Source: Hemibagrus wyckioides (Eukaryota > Chordata > Actinopteri > Siluriformes > Bagridae). From it: DNA of 64,000 bases. The DNA lies in the NCBI RefSeq assembly GCF_019097595.1, contig NC_080720.1, forward strand, positions 24,402,352 to 24,466,351, read 5' to 3'. Below the pieces are notes generated by a model. That model ran no database searches, was not told where the DNA came from, and saw nothing but the letters and a program-made list of their open reading frames with translations. Below are positions 34,320 to 46,539 of the stretch, in pieces; the first letter of the stretch is position 1, and every line of letters begins with the position of its first letter. A program made the position numbers and the translations under genes.

Positions 34320-35553
34320 CTAACGATATGAATATGAATTTAAAGTGTGTAACCCCCTGGGTTAAATGCAGTATCATCTTAAGCAGCTAGGGTTCTATGT
34401 CATTTTGAAACCACTTCTAAATGATTGCCATAAGCTTTCATCTGAATGATTTAGTATATTTGTTTAAGAGTAGAAACAAATGTTTATGCAGCTGTAGCTG
34501 TTGTAGCTGCACATAACCTTTTGTCACACGATAGGTGGGTTAGCTTGTGTAGCACTCTGAAGTTCTCTGAATTTAAAGAAGACCCGAAGAAAATGGATTT
34601 GGACAAATAAGCCTGTGCATCTTTCAAAAAAAAAAAAGTATTATTATTCTTTCATTTATTATTCTTGTTTGATTTTGTACTATTGGTCTTTCTGATGCTT
34701 ATGGTCATGTGATTTGAAAACAAACTTTTTTTTTAAAAAACAAATCTTTTATACTTGTAGTAAGTTTCTCATCAACAAAGTTTGCATTCATCTCTACAGC
34801 ATTCATGTAGGTTAAGTAAAAATATTGTAATGTCAATTTTAAAGAAATAGTACCCCAGTATGTCTCATAAATAGTGATTAACAATGTGAAGTATTTAATG
34901 AAAGACGCGTTTGCTGTCATATGCACAAGAAATTCCTCCTTCCAGCTGTTTTTTCAAATCAAGTATATTCTTAACATTGACGGAGTCACAAGGAATTGTG
35001 TGGGAAGGTTTGTGTGGGAAGCTGTTAATTTAATTTTGCCTTTTCTTAACATTCTTATTCATATTGAGTGAAATGTGAGGAGGACTGCACTGTCCTTTCC
35101 ACAGTTGAGGAGACTGTCATATGCACGGCCGATGGCAGACTGTTTGTTAATTTGTTAATATTTCTTAATACTAGACATTGTTCCTGTAAAAACCTCATGA
35201 AATGTTTCTGTCAATGTAGGTCCTGTTTAATAAGTAATAGCATGTACTTTATGTGTATAGTATTTTTAGAACTTCTAAGATGAATAAATGGTATTACTGA
35301 AAGCATTAGTCTTTTTATTAAAACAAACAAACAAACAAAACCTTTTAGAAATGTTTCTTAAAACCACTATAGTTTAGGTCTTATTTAATGAAAAAAGGGT
35401 ATTTTAATGATTGCTTTATCTTGTTCTTACTAATGAGTTACTAATGCTAAAAAACAAATGTTTGTGTAGTTACCTAATTAATGTCTGGTTCTGCAGCTAA
35501 AATGTTACATAATGTATTTTGTATGACTGTACAAGAACTTTTAATACATTGCC
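34320..35553. other. No feature recognised
   Basis: AT-rich intergenic sequence with a few short frames of no recognisable family. Confidence 0.45.
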
Positions 35554-35787
35554 TAACCCTAACTATTGGCCTCAAGAGGGGACACAGGTTTGGAGGCTGT
35601 CCTGTCAGCTTTTGGATGGAGCTTAGCACTGGAGCCTGCAATTTCAGCCTCTGGAGGGAGCTCTGTGCTGGAGGCCACCATGTCAGCCTCCAGAGGGATC
35701 TCATTATAGTAGGTCACCTCATCATCCTCTGGTTTAGGCTCTGGTGAGGGGCCACTATGTTGGCTTCTGACTGGGGCTGTAATGAGG
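35554..35787. repeat. 39-bp tandem repeat, about six units
   Basis: From 35593 five consecutive 39-base units can be aligned by eye, starting GAGGCTGTCC, GAGCCTGCAA, GAGGCCACCA, TAGGTCACCT and GGGCCACTAT. A weaker unit precedes them. Position 16-20 of most units is CAGCC or similar, followed by TCTGGAGGGAGC-like text. Since 39 is divisible by three, both strands keep open frames with a 13-residue periodicity; the minus frame gives ASSTELPPEAE-like units. Confidence 0.85.
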
Positions 35788-35999
35788 AGGCCCGTAGTTC
35801 ATCAGGCTGACCTGTCACATTCTCCAAAAATTTTCAAGGTTGGTGTCTAGCCTCTGACCACTCAAACACCCCATAAAAGGAGGCATGTTAAGTCAGTTAC
35901 CCAACCCAGACAGGAGCTTCTTTTGGTGACCAGAGGCTTCATGCAGTATTGAGCTTGGTCAGTGAGCTGAGACAATAGGAACCCAAGTCACAGTCTCTC
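35788..35999. other. No feature recognised
   Basis: Short link between the 39-bp repeat and a LINE relic; no gene. Confidence 0.4.
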
Positions 36000-36960
36000 T
36001 TTGGGCTTAGGGTCAAATTACAAGTTTCAAGATTTGTCATATGTACAGATGTCAGTGACAGTTTATACAATTAAATGATTAGGTAAGGCTCAGCAATATA
36101 ATTGAAAAAACACTTTAGAATATTGAAGGTGTATGACTCTCTGGAGGGTTTTTTGATCTAGTTCTAAGCAGCTGCCAGCACTAGATAATCAGGTACCTGG
36201 TTAGGATGCTCTCAATGGTGCACCTGTAGAAGTTGGTGAAGATTTTGGGGAGAGGCCAAAGTTCTTCCACAGGAAATAATGTCACTGACAAGCTGCTTTG
36301 ACTACTGATGTGGTGTGCAGGGACCAGGACTAGTCATCAGAGAGGTGCACACCAAGGAGCTTGATGCTCCTGACTCTTTCTATAGTGTCATCCATAGTGG
36401 CCTTTTTGATATGTAAGGGTGCTTGGCTTATCCTCCTGCACCCTCCTTAAATACACGATCATCTCTTTGGTCTTGCTGGTGTTGGGGCAGAGGTTATTAT
36501 CATTGCACCACTGTGATAGCATTCTCACTTCATCTCCGTTAATGGTGAGGCCCAAGATGAAATTATCATCAGCAACTTAATATAATGTTGGAACTGTGCT
36601 TGGCAACACAGTTGTGTTGGAGGGGGCTGAGAACACAACCCTGTGGAGCACCTGTGCTAAGAGTCAGAGTGTTGGAGTAACGGTTACCAATTCTCACCAC
36701 TTGGGGTCTGTTCGTCAAAAAGTTCAAAATCTAACTGACTGACTTCTTATGGACAGGGATGATGGTGGTCTTCTTAATGCATGTGGGGATCACAGACAGC
36801 CTAAGGATAAGACTAAAGATGTCTATAAAAACCTCCACTAACTGGCTGGCATATGCTTTGAGGACACCACTATGAACACCATCAGGACACCTGGAGCTTT
36901 TCTTGGGTTGATCACCCCGAGTGATCTGAGCACACTAGGCAGGTAGATGGTTAGAGACTG
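36000..36960 (-). pseudogene. Rex1/CR1-like LINE reverse transcriptase relic
   Basis: In shifting minus frames it shows a [12 protein letters not shown] block (reverse transcriptase motif before the YxDD region) near 36610-36640, then WCNDNNLCPNTSKTKEMIV (about 36450-36530), a standard block of Rex1-type fish LINEs. Further left is degenerate text matching the KKAQQR...FLRRL region that is intact at 50.5 kb. Stops are frequent and the YADD itself is lost. It is an old, dead copy. Confidence 0.6.
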
Positions 36961-39719
36961 TTAGAAGTTTCACTATAGGGAAGATGTTGTTATCTCAAAC
37001 CAAACATAGAAGGTGATCAGTTCATCTAGTATTGAGGCAGACATACTCATGCAAGAGTGTACCTTTGGTTTGAGAAGTGTGTTTGTGTGTGTATGCATTT
37101 ACATACATTTAGGGATTATGGTGATACAAAATCTAGAAAATAATTAAGTTGATTTTAATGATAAATTATGCCAAAAAGAATAGTAGGCTACTAAATTATG
37201 TATATAAAAAAGATGTCTTACTTTCTTTATTGTTTAATAGGGGCAGATCACAAAGACTTGAAAGAATCATTTTATAAAGTCAAAAATGTTCACCATTAAT
37301 GTTTTGGGTGTGAGTAAAATTTAAATAATGTGGGACTCAATTTCCTCTGTTAAACAAACTTTTATTTTAAACTAATCGCTGTACCTGAAAATGTCAAATA
37401 AATCACTTGTTACACAGGACGTTTGTCAGAGACACATCCACCAAACTGCAGGTGTTTAGAATAGAAAAAGCAAAAAGCTTTTATGAACTGTGTGTGTTGA
37501 ACACAATAGATACACTACTTATTTGGTGAACAGGATGCAAGATTGGCACACAGTCTCACAAACAAAAAAAAATATAAACATTGTCCTCCATCTATCCAAT
37601 CAATCCCATCTCTCCATGTATCCTAACTGTCCACCTTATCTGTCCTCTGATATAAAAAATGACTGAGTTATGATCATACTGAGTCTAACATTAAACTAGC
37701 ATCCAGAGTCTGCTTGTCATACATTACTGAATGACAGAAAATGCATGGTTTAAAGTGAACTCGTTTTCATGCTACACAGAATGTTCATGAAAATATGATT
37801 ATCCTGACCTGAGCTAATTTACTGAATCAACCAACTCACATCTCCTTTTTTTTTTTTCCATCCATGATGACATTAAAGTCATCTGTTGCTGCTTCTGGCG
37901 TTTTATCGCTGACTGTGCCGCAACCGTGATGCCTGCCCATTCATTGATATCATCAAGGGTGCATGTGACGTTCCTGGACGTGGACACGCACATCCAAGAC
38001 GAGCACACAGGCAGACTATTTGTGTTCTGCTGGGTCCTGCTCCTCCGTGGCGATGACAGCGTGTGGTTAAAAAATCGTAACAAACAAATTTAAAAAGTGG
38101 GGGGGACACAAACAGGATTTTGAAAGGGGGGGGCATGTTGGAAATTATGTCCCTGTACCCACGGCACAGATGTTTCGAACCTCTTTTCCCCTGTAGTCAG
38201 ATATTGATTGTAAACCATTCCACATGTCTGGAATGGTAGTGTCTATAGCCATGTTTTAGTTAAGGCAAAAATACAGCAGTTCCTGCTGTCTCTCTGAAAT
38301 TTAAATCCATTAAATCCATTTTGTTGACCAGTGACTAAACATTTGCTAGAAGAATACTCGGAAGAGAGGGTTTATTTTACTAGTTACCTGGAGACGGGAA
38401 CTGCCTTCCCATTCTCCTTTAAAACAAGTAACAAAAGCCATGGGAGTCTCTTTATGAAGCATCAGCAGCACGAGATATGCCTTGTTGGCCTTGTACTCTC
38501 TAACTAGCATAGATGTAGACCAGTTAATTGGGCATAACGTGTATGTTATTTCAAAGAGACAACAAATCTGTTAGGATGGGAACAGGGAGGATGGGTGTCA
38601 CCTATAGATTTGAATTCACTAGTGCTTAGAGGATAAATGTTGAATTTTGCCTGTGCCCTTGCCAGCATATCTCTTTCTCCTCAATGGGTGGAGAACAGGG
38701 TGGTGGTATCTGGGTGGTGTTGCAGCAGGACAAGCTAAAACAACTTTTTTGTCAGCTTTGGTCAGCATATCTCAGACACTGGACAGGGTCTTGTTTATTT
38801 CTCTCCAAGACAATTCAAGTAACATTTAAATAAATGAAAGACATTTCAAGAAGGCCAATCTCCGACACTTTTTCACAACACCTGGAACTGGAAAGCGACT
38901 ACAGCACCTATGCAGAATTTAGGGAAGTTTAGGAGTTTTGCTCTGTGTTGAACAGTGGAATATGAGTAATGTATATTTGCCTAAACCAACTTCATTATAA
39001 ATTAATCATTATTAAATGAAAACTCAGGCAAACAATCCAAAATGGCAGGAAAGTCATAACCATTGCCACATCAGATTTGGTGGTTATTCTACATGTTTAC
39101 AACAGTGTCCATTTACCCTAAAATCAAAGCATATTAGGCATTAATAAAGGGGTTTAATACAGTAAATTGTAAAGCAGTGAATTGGCAGGGTTTAGTTAAG
39201 CAGTAGAAGTAGAATGTTAATTGCAAATAAAAACTAAAAGCATTATTATTTATATAGTATATTAAAACTTTACAATCAATAAATTATTGTTCCAATCCTG
39301 CTCCTAGAGGGTCATTAAATGAACAAGCAGATACTATATGTGAACTGAATAGTACTAGCAGATCATTTCAACAGCAACAATAATAAGAAAGGTCAATTGG
39401 ACAGTTAGGCTACATTGGCATAATTGACTTATTTTAGGCAAAATGAGTAAAATTGCCAAAAGAGATGTGGCTCGTTTTAATAGTTTCAGATAAATGTTAA
39501 ACATAAGAAGTAACATAAAGTAACTAGTTATCCACTATCCACATTTTTAGGGTTCTAAAACAGCATTTAATTAAGTTATCTAAACTAAAGGTTTAACTAA
39601 AGGCTTTTACTTGTACTGTCTGTTTGTCATTAATGATGCCTCAAACAGCTTGTTATAAAGCTTGTTATATTTAAATTGATGAGACTTTTATTTTGGAGAG
39701 AAATTCTACATTGATTTTT
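36961..39719. other. Intergenic, no supported gene; poly-G element end at 38.1 kb
   Basis: At 38090-38160 the words GGGGGGGACACAAACAGG and GAAAGGGGGGGGCATGTTGG resemble termini of a GGGGG...CATGTCCCCC-type fish DNA transposon. A GC-richer stretch of about 37900-38070 beside it encodes a minus frame of no known family. No other feature is visible. Confidence 0.35.
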
Positions 39720-39739
39720 AAGATATGGTGAACTGCATC

Positions 39740-40430
39740 AGCCCCGTCAGATAGGTCATGGTGGTGGTGTTGCAACCATCTATAATAATTCTCTTACCGT
39801 TACTCGGAAAACAGGACCCAGGTTTAAGTCATTTGAAGTGCTTGTCCTTAATGTTGCACTCTCAGACAGGCATAAAAAATCCCTACTACTGTATATCTTG
39901 CTCTGGCCACCGTGTATAGACCCCTGGGGCCCTACGGTGTTTTTCTTAATCAGTTTTCACATTTACTCTCAGATCTTTTGATCAGTTTTGACAAAGTGTT
40001 AATTGTAGGAGACTTTAACATTCATGTAGACGATGCTAACGATGCGTTAGGACTTGCATTTATAGATTTACTAAATTCCTTTGGGGTTAAACAAAACATT
40101 AATAGCCCAACTCATCATTTTAATCATACACTAGACTTAGTTATATCACATGGGACTGATGTTTCTGATATAACCGTTCTACCTCAAAGCGATGACATCA
40201 CAGACCATCACCTCTTAGTGTACACTCTACCTGTAGAACATATTAGACACGTCTATCCACGTTATAAACGTAGAACTATAACTCCAACCACTATAGACAG
40301 ATTTACAAACAATCTGCCAGATCTGTCTCAACTTCTTACTAGACCCCTAAATGCAGATGCACTAGATGAAGTAACCAACAGCATAGGCAATATTTTTACC
40401 AGCACACTAGACACTGTTGCCCCCATCTGA
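39740..40430 (+). pseudogene. L2 AP-type endonuclease domain
   Basis: An upstream frame gives RQIGHGGGVATIYNNSLTV, and the 172-residue frame from 39912 gives ILIVGDFNIHVDDAND-like text (VGDFNIHVD) with catalytic Asp and Asn. It then has SPTHHFNHTLDLVI and SDDITDHHLLVYTL with the final Asp-His pair of AP endonuclease-like LINE nucleases. The domain nicks target DNA for reverse transcription. The N-terminal part is out of frame with the rest. It ends at a stop near 40430 where the ORF2 frame should go on. Confidence 0.85.
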
Positions 40431-41012
40431 CTAAAAAAGGTCAGAGATAAAACACCTGCACCATGGTACAATAGTCATACACACGCCCTCAAGAGAACAA
40501 CCCGTAACCTTGAGCGAAAGTGGAGAAAAACCAAATTAGAAGTTTTTAGAATTGCGTATAAAGACAGTCTGTCCAACTATAGACAGGCTCTAAAAGCTGC
40601 TAGGGCTGAGCATCTGAGCAATCTTATAGAAATAAACCAGAACAATCCCAGATTCTTATTTAGTACAGTGGCTAAACTAACAAAGCATCAGATTTCTGGA
40701 TAGAGTATTTCAGCACAGTTTAGTAGTGAGGACTTTAATTTCTTCACTAAAAAAATTGATAGTATCAGGAACAAAATATTGCATGTTCAACCATTGACGG
40801 CATCCGGTGATCCAGACCAGCCTATAGCTCCACACTTAAAGCTACAATGCTTTACCAGCATAGGGCAGGAAGAGCTAGCTAAACTTATCACGGCTAAATC
40901 AACAACGTGATTGCTAGATCCAATTCCAACTAGATTGCTGAAAGAAGTGATACATGCAGCTGGAGAGCCTCTTAATATTATTAACTTTTAAGCTTTAGGA
41001 CCTCTGCTTTTC

Positions 41013-41784
41013 TCAGTATACATGCTTCCATTGGGTAACATCATTAGAAGGCATGGGATTAGTTTCTATTGATACCCAGTTATATATTTCATCAAAACCA
41101 GATGAAATATCTAATTTGTCTAGACTAACTGAATGTGTTAAAGATATTAGAAATTGGATGACCGATAATTTCCTATTATTAAATTCTGATAAGACAGAGA
41201 TATTACTTATTGGCCCAAAAACCAGTACACAGAAGCTCTCGCAATTTAGCTTGCATCTAGAAGGATGCACTGTTACTACTAGCTCAACAGTGAAAGACCT
41301 GGGCGTAATATTAGACAGCAACTTATCCTTTGAAAATCATATTTCCAATATCACAAAAACATCCTTTTTCCATCTTAGAAATATTGCCAAGCTTAGGAAC
41401 ATTTTATCTGTATCTGATGCAGAAAAACTAGTTCATGCATTCATGACCTCCAGACTGGACTATTGTAATGCAATACTAGGTGGTTGTCCTGCATCTTCAA
41501 TAAACAAGCGGTTAGTCCAGAATGCAGCCGCCAGAGTTCTTACCAGATCAAGAAAATATGATCATATAACCCTAATATTATCATCCCTGCACTGGCTACC
41601 TGTTAAGTTTAGAATTGACTATAAATTAGCTCTACTTACGTACAAGGCTCTAATTGGTTTAGCTCCCACCTATCTCTCCAGTCTTCTAACACGTTACAAT
41701 CCACCACGCTCTTTAAGATCACAAAATTACGGACTTCTAGTAGTTCCCAGAATATCAAAGGGGGTAGAGCGTTTTCGTATTTAG
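41013..41784 (+). pseudogene. L2 reverse transcriptase C-terminal region
   Basis: A 243-residue frame carries NWMTDNFLLLNSDKTEILLI, a VKDLGVILDSNLSFENHI block, LVHAFMTSRLDYCNAILGG, LVQNAAARVLTRSRKYDH and LLTYKALIGLAPTYLSSLL. This is the conserved part after the YADD motif; the YADD text itself decayed to YWYPVI-like sequence near 41065. The catalytic centre is lost to the deletion at about 40990. Confidence 0.85.
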
Positions 41785-41854
41785 CTCCAAAACTTTGGAA
41801 TAGTCTTCGGGGCTCAGACACAGTCTCCCAGTTTAAATGTAGACTAATGACTTA

Positions 41855-43102
41855 CACTATATTGCCAAAAGTATTCGCTCACCTGCCTTGACTCGCATAT
41901 GAACTTAAGTGACATCCCATTCCTAATCCATAGGGTTCAATATGACGTCGGTCCACCTTTGCAGCTATAACAGCTTCAACTCTTCTGGGAAGGCTGTCCA
42001 CAAGGTTTAGGGGTGTGTTTATGGGAATTTTTGACCATTCTTCCAGAAGCGCATTTGTGAGGTCACACACTGATGTTGGACGAGAAGGCCTGGCTCTCAG
42101 TCTCCGCTCTAATTCATCCCAAAGGTGTTCTATTGGGTTGAGGTCAGGACTCTGTGCAGGCCAGTCAAGTTCATCCACACCAGACTCTGTCATCCATGTC
42201 TTTATGGACCTTGCTTTGTGCACTGGTGCACAGTCATGTTGGAAGAGGAAGGGGCCAGCTCCAAACTGTTCCCACAAAGTTGGGAGCATGGAATTGTCCA
42301 AAATGTCTTGGTATGCTGAAGCATTCAGAGTTCCTTTCACTGGAACTAAGGGGCCAAGCCCAGCTCCTGAAAAACAACCCCACACCATAATCCCCCCCTC
42401 CACCAAACTTTACACTTGGCACAATGCAATCAGACAAGTACCGTTCTCCTGGCAACCACCAAACCCAGACTCGTCCATCAGATTGCCAGATGGAGAAGCG
42501 TGATTCGTCACTCCAGAGAACGCGTCTCCACTGCTCTAGAGTCCAGTGGCGGCGAGCTTTACACCACTGCATCCGACGCTTTGCATTGCACTTGGTGATG
42601 TATGGCTTGGATGCAGCTGCTCGGCCATGGAAACCCATTCCATGAAGCTCTCTGCGCACTGTTCTTGAGCTAATCTGAAGGCCACATGAAGTTTGGAGGT
42701 CTGTAGCGATTGACTCTGCAGAAAGTTGGCGACCTCTTCGCACTATGCGCCTCAGCATCCGCTGACCCCGCTCCGTCAGTTTACGTGGCCTACCACTTTG
42801 TGGCTGAGTTGCTGTCGTTCCCAAACACTTCCATGTTCTTATAATACAGCTGACAGTTGACTGTGGAATATTTAGGAGCGAGGAAATTTCACGACTGGAT
42901 TTGTTGCACAGGCGGCATCCTATCATAGTTCCACGCTGGAATTCACTGAGCTCCTGAGAGCGACCCATTCTTTCACAAATGTTTGTAAAAACAGTCTGCA
43001 TGCCTAGGTGCTTGATTTTATACACCTGTGGCCATGGAAGTGATTGGAACAACTGATTCTGATTATTTGGATGGGTGAGCGAATACTTTTGGCAATATAG
43101 TG
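41855..43102 (-). mobile_element. Complete Tc1 transposon, copy 2
   Basis: 1248 bp with intact inverted ends (CACTATATTGCCAAAAGTAT both ways) and TA duplications at 41853-41854 and 43103-43104. It is inserted in the 3' part of L2 copy 2, in opposite orientation to copy 1. Over the stretches compared by eye it differs from copy 1 at only a few bases, so both are recent or recently homogenised. Confidence 0.95.
41879..42968 (-). pseudogene. Tc1 transposase, two frameshifts
   Basis: It starts [13 protein letters not shown] at 42968 with both helix-turn-helix units and the GRPRKL linker. The first catalytic Asp lies in WSDESRFS, unlike copy 1, where the Glu is replaced. At about 42394-42400 the G tract has 7 G where 6 keep the frame open, the opposite error to copy 1. 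The second half resumes as [17 protein letters not shown] with FQHDCAP and [14 protein letters not shown]. Near 41957 a G is missing (AAGGTGG for AAGGGTGG), so the normal end AAKGGPTSY is replaced by about 25 foreign residues up to 41879. Confidence 0.92.
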
Positions 43103-43799
43103 TATCTCTTCAGCCTGGCATACATCTAACACTTCCCATAACCTTGTACTCCAGTACATCTGATTAAATGCACATTATCATCTAGTACTGCTAATATTAT
43201 GAACAGCAGCTACGCTAATGCTGTTCCATTGTTTCCCTTCTTCTACCCATCCCGAGGCATACAGAGACTGTGCTCCAGTGGCATCCAGAGATGGACCAGC
43301 TCCAGCCAGGTTCTGCTTGTGAGGATTGGGATATTCAAGCAGCGCTGTGGACAACAACCTCCTTATTGATTTACATAACATTATACACATGCTGTATAGG
43401 CATCACACAATTGTCACCCAAATGAGGATGGGTTCCCTTTTGAGTCTGGTTCCTCTCAAGGTTTCTTCCTCTTACCATCTAAGGGAGTTTTTCCTTGCCA
43501 CAGTCGCCTCAGTCACCTCAGGCTTGCTCACTTTGGATAACATCTAGGACTGTCTGTCTGTTTGTCTGTTTATATGTTTGTTGTTTGCTTATGTTGTTTC
43601 TCATGTATAGCTGCTTCGAGACAATGCTCTTTGTTAAAAGCGCTATACAAAAATAAATTGAATTGAACTGAACTGTAGCTTATTCTGTTTACAAAATACA
43701 TTTTGTATTTATTTACTTTTGTCTCGAATCTCTGCCCCGCACTTCCTAACCAAGTGCACTGCAACCTGTAGGCCATAGTGCTAGTTCGTGTTCATGTGT

Positions 43800-44215
43800 T
43801 TCTGCTTATGTTTCTGCTGCTATGTTTATGTTTATCTCTATCTTGCACTACCTCTGCTGCTATATTGTATTTTTGCACAATACATGTTGTAAGGCCCCAA
43901 AGTTCATCATCATCTCATTTTATTACATTTCATTTACATTTCATTGCAAGTTTTTTCTTTTTTCGGTGCTAAGTGTCCTGTGTTTTTGTGTTGCCTTTTT
44001 TTTTGTGTTTATTATTTTTGCACTGTCTTGTCGTTGCTTTGTTTGCACCTAGCTGCACACTTACACTTTATGTGGCTTGGACAAACTTTCGGTCCTAGCT
44101 TTGTGTTGTTTTTGTGTTTGATCTTTATGTTGTATGTTTATGTAGCACCAGGTCCTGGAGAAACGTTGCGTCAGCTATATGTGGTTGAAATGACAATAAA
44201 GCTTCTTGAATCCTT
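43800..44215 (+). repeat. LINE 3' end, sister of the 7.6-7.96 kb copy
   Basis: Ends AGCACCAGGTCCTGGAGAAA, GTCAGCTATATGTGGTTGAA and ATGACAATAAAGCTTCTTGA, the terminal block also present at 7855-7950. The pyrimidine-rich body before it gives several overlapping frames that are not proteins. Confidence 0.65.
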
Positions 44216-44299
44216 ATGTTTCCCCTTGTTCTTTGATGGTTTACTTTGCCATGTGCCTTTGTTTTGATTCAGGGCTTGTCTCAGCCAACACTGTGTTCT

Positions 44300-44655
44300 T
44301 TCCTGTTTCCTGAATGTTTCCTTTTTGTATTCACCTGTTTTCAGTTTTTTTTTTATTTAATTAAATCCTTGTTTATGTTACTAAATTTAAGAAGTGTATG
44401 GTCATTGTGTGTTTCTCTCCAAAATCACTTAGCCTACTGTTTGGTGTTTTTTGATGCTTCTGTCTTGCCTGTTTCCTGTTTCCAATATGCCTGAGAATTT
44501 TTAGTATTAGCTTAGTTAGAGTTTTGTGTTTAGCCATGTTTAGTACCCTTAGCCTATTCAATTCCTGTCCTGCCTTTTCTCTCGTTTTGGATAGTTTGGA
44601 ACTATTTTTTGGGTTAATAAAGAAAAAACCCTTGCAGTTGTATTGTCACGGCCTG
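44300..44655 (+). mobile_element. LTR-like fragment
   Basis: T-rich body with GGGTTAATAAAGAAAAAACCC at 44611 and an end reading TATTGTCACGGCC, similar in style to Gypsy LTR 3' ends. No left end or target duplication found, so this is a weak call. Confidence 0.3.
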
Positions 44656-45729
44656 CATCTGTTCCTAAACACAGATTCACAAGTGTTTTACAGATAAAAA
44701 TGGATGTTGTTTTGCATTGTTTGCAAATCATTAAAATGAATTCAAATGTTTCCTATACTGAGAATCAAATCATCAATCATAAAGCCAGTGTTGTGAATTA
44801 AAACGAATTGTGACCTAATTGCATTGTTACTAATATCACAGCTTACTTTTTTAAGTAGTCTATCTCTTCTTGTTTAATTCATTGTTAATCCTTGTAGCAT
44901 CTCCAGGTCGGCTCACTTGCTCATGGGGTCCGTTGCATCCTTCTCAAAAACTCAATTAACCATTACGCAGCTCACAACTGACCTATTTCACTTATAGTTT
45001 ATTTCATTTTGACTCAATCGACATGCTGTAACTCATGGGAGCCAGGCTCCGGGATGTCTGATGGCTCTGGATAACCAATGACCCCCCCATCGAGACTGGA
45101 GATGAAGGAGGAATCCTGCCTCCATGAATGTTGGAGTTCTGCAGACCATCAGTACTGATAGCCCAGCCTCACACCCCTGTGACCTTAACATGCAAATCAC
45201 CCTGCGCCTAGCAGTTTTACTGCCGTTGAAAGTCAACAAGAATTCCCTAATCTAAACCGAATCAATGCCCTTGACCGGGGGATGACCAAAGTTCTGACTG
45301 AAGACACACACACACACACCCACACACACCCAAAGCGTCTGGAAACGCTCATCCTGACCCCCGCATGCACACACATAAGGAGAGTTCCTTTATTCAACTT
45401 TCAATAAAACAATAGTAAAACCCTACCTGACCCATGCCTAACACACCCGTATATATGTATTCCACTTTATATTTTTATTGTTGTATTACCACTCATGACC
45501 TGTGTTCTGTGTTCTCATGAAACAGAACAATGTTTTATAATATAAGATTGTATGTTTAATTGCTTATACCCAGTTTCCTCTCCTCTCATACTGTTTCTTT
45601 CGTGTCTACTATCTAAATGATCCTCTTTTACTTTTATAAGCAATAGTGTATGCCATGTGGTGATCCAAGTACATAATATGAGCCTACGTTACTTTAATTG
45701 AAACTTTATCCATTCCTGACTTCACCATA
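44656..45729. other. Intergenic; (CA)n and polyadenylation-like signal
   Basis: A CA-rich run lies at 45307-45335. CTTTCAATAAAACAATAG at 45399 could be an LTR polyadenylation site, as the block at 45000-45430 is GC-richer than its surroundings. No gene. Confidence 0.35.
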
Positions 45730-46034
45730 AAGTATGCAAATGAGTGACAAAGAAATTTTTCCCTCCAAAAGTTTCAGGTATTGGATTGGTCACTCTGAAA
45801 AACTGGGTGTGACCAAGGGATCAATAAAAACCCTAAGCACCCATCTATCGTGGCTTTTTTTTGTCCAGCTTTGGCTTTTTGTCCAGCTCGGCTTTTTGTC
45901 CAGCTTTGGCTTTTTGTCCGGCTCAGCTCGGCTTGGCCCCACGGGGGCCAACCCCAACCTTGACAGTTCTCACACAGTTGTAATCAAAACTCGATTTCAA
46001 ACTTGCCATATTTGATCTCTTATCTAGCTCATTA

Positions 46035-46068
<34 letters not shown>

Positions 46069-46270
46069 GTTCTGATTTCCTCCGTATTCCCTTCCTTAAT
46101 CTCAATCTCTCTTTGCCTACTTATCCCCTCTCTATAATCCTTATCCTGTCTTTTATGTATGTGTGTTGTAGTTAGTATGTGTTGTGTGTTTCTGTTTTAT
46201 TAAATGCATTTTATTCACGAGTGTCTCTGTGCTTTGCTCACAATTTCGGGGTCCCTGAACATTGCTCTTG
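45730..46270 (+). mobile_element. Possible retroviral LTR with tandem repeats
   Basis: The order of parts is LTR-like: GGGATCAATAAAAACCCTAAG (TATA/poly(A)-like) at 45818, a 17-18 bp tandem repeat at 45851-45935, a TC microsatellite at 46041-46066, then TTTTATTAAATGCATTTTAT and CACAATTTCGGGGTCCCTGA near 46240. The last word resembles the LTR-leader junction of retroviruses with a primer site just after it. No TSD found. Confidence 0.3.
45851..45935 (+). repeat. 17-18 bp tandem repeat, four units
   Basis: GGCTTTTTGTCCAGCTTT, GGCTTTTTGTCCAGCTC, GGCTTTTTGTCCAGCTTT and GGCTTTTTGTCCGGCTC follow one another, with a longer T run in the unit before them. Confidence 0.9.
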
Positions 46271-46539
46271 CTATGTGCTAAATTACAGCTAGTACTTTAT
46301 AAAGTAGTTATTCTTTCTTGGTCAGGAAGATAACTTTCCCTGAAATTAATACATAATTATACTGTCTGTTCGCTGGACTAACAAATCAAATAATTGTGTT
46401 ATTGATTCTCTGACCGTTAGTTCTAAGAACCCCCATTTGAATATTTATAATTAATTATAACCAGTTATAATTACACTTAAATATTTAAATGTTGAGCTAA
46501 ATTCGCTACATCTTCATACTTTGTTCTTCTATGCAGAAC

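Larger units (their letters stand above)
39720..43675 (+). mobile_element. L2-clade LINE, copy 2, with Tc1 inserted
   Basis: The order is endonuclease (39740-40430), linker (40440-40990), a deletion that removes most of the reverse transcriptase, the C-terminal region (41013-41784), Tc1 copy 2 (41855-43102) and the L2 3' UTR. The UTR contains AAATGAGGATGGGTTCCCTT and CTCAAGGTTTCTTCCTCTTA and ends in GCTGCTTCGAGACAATGCTC plus the TTGAATTGAACTG tail at 43675. The family is the same as copy 1 but the copy is much more decayed in ORF2. Confidence 0.85.
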
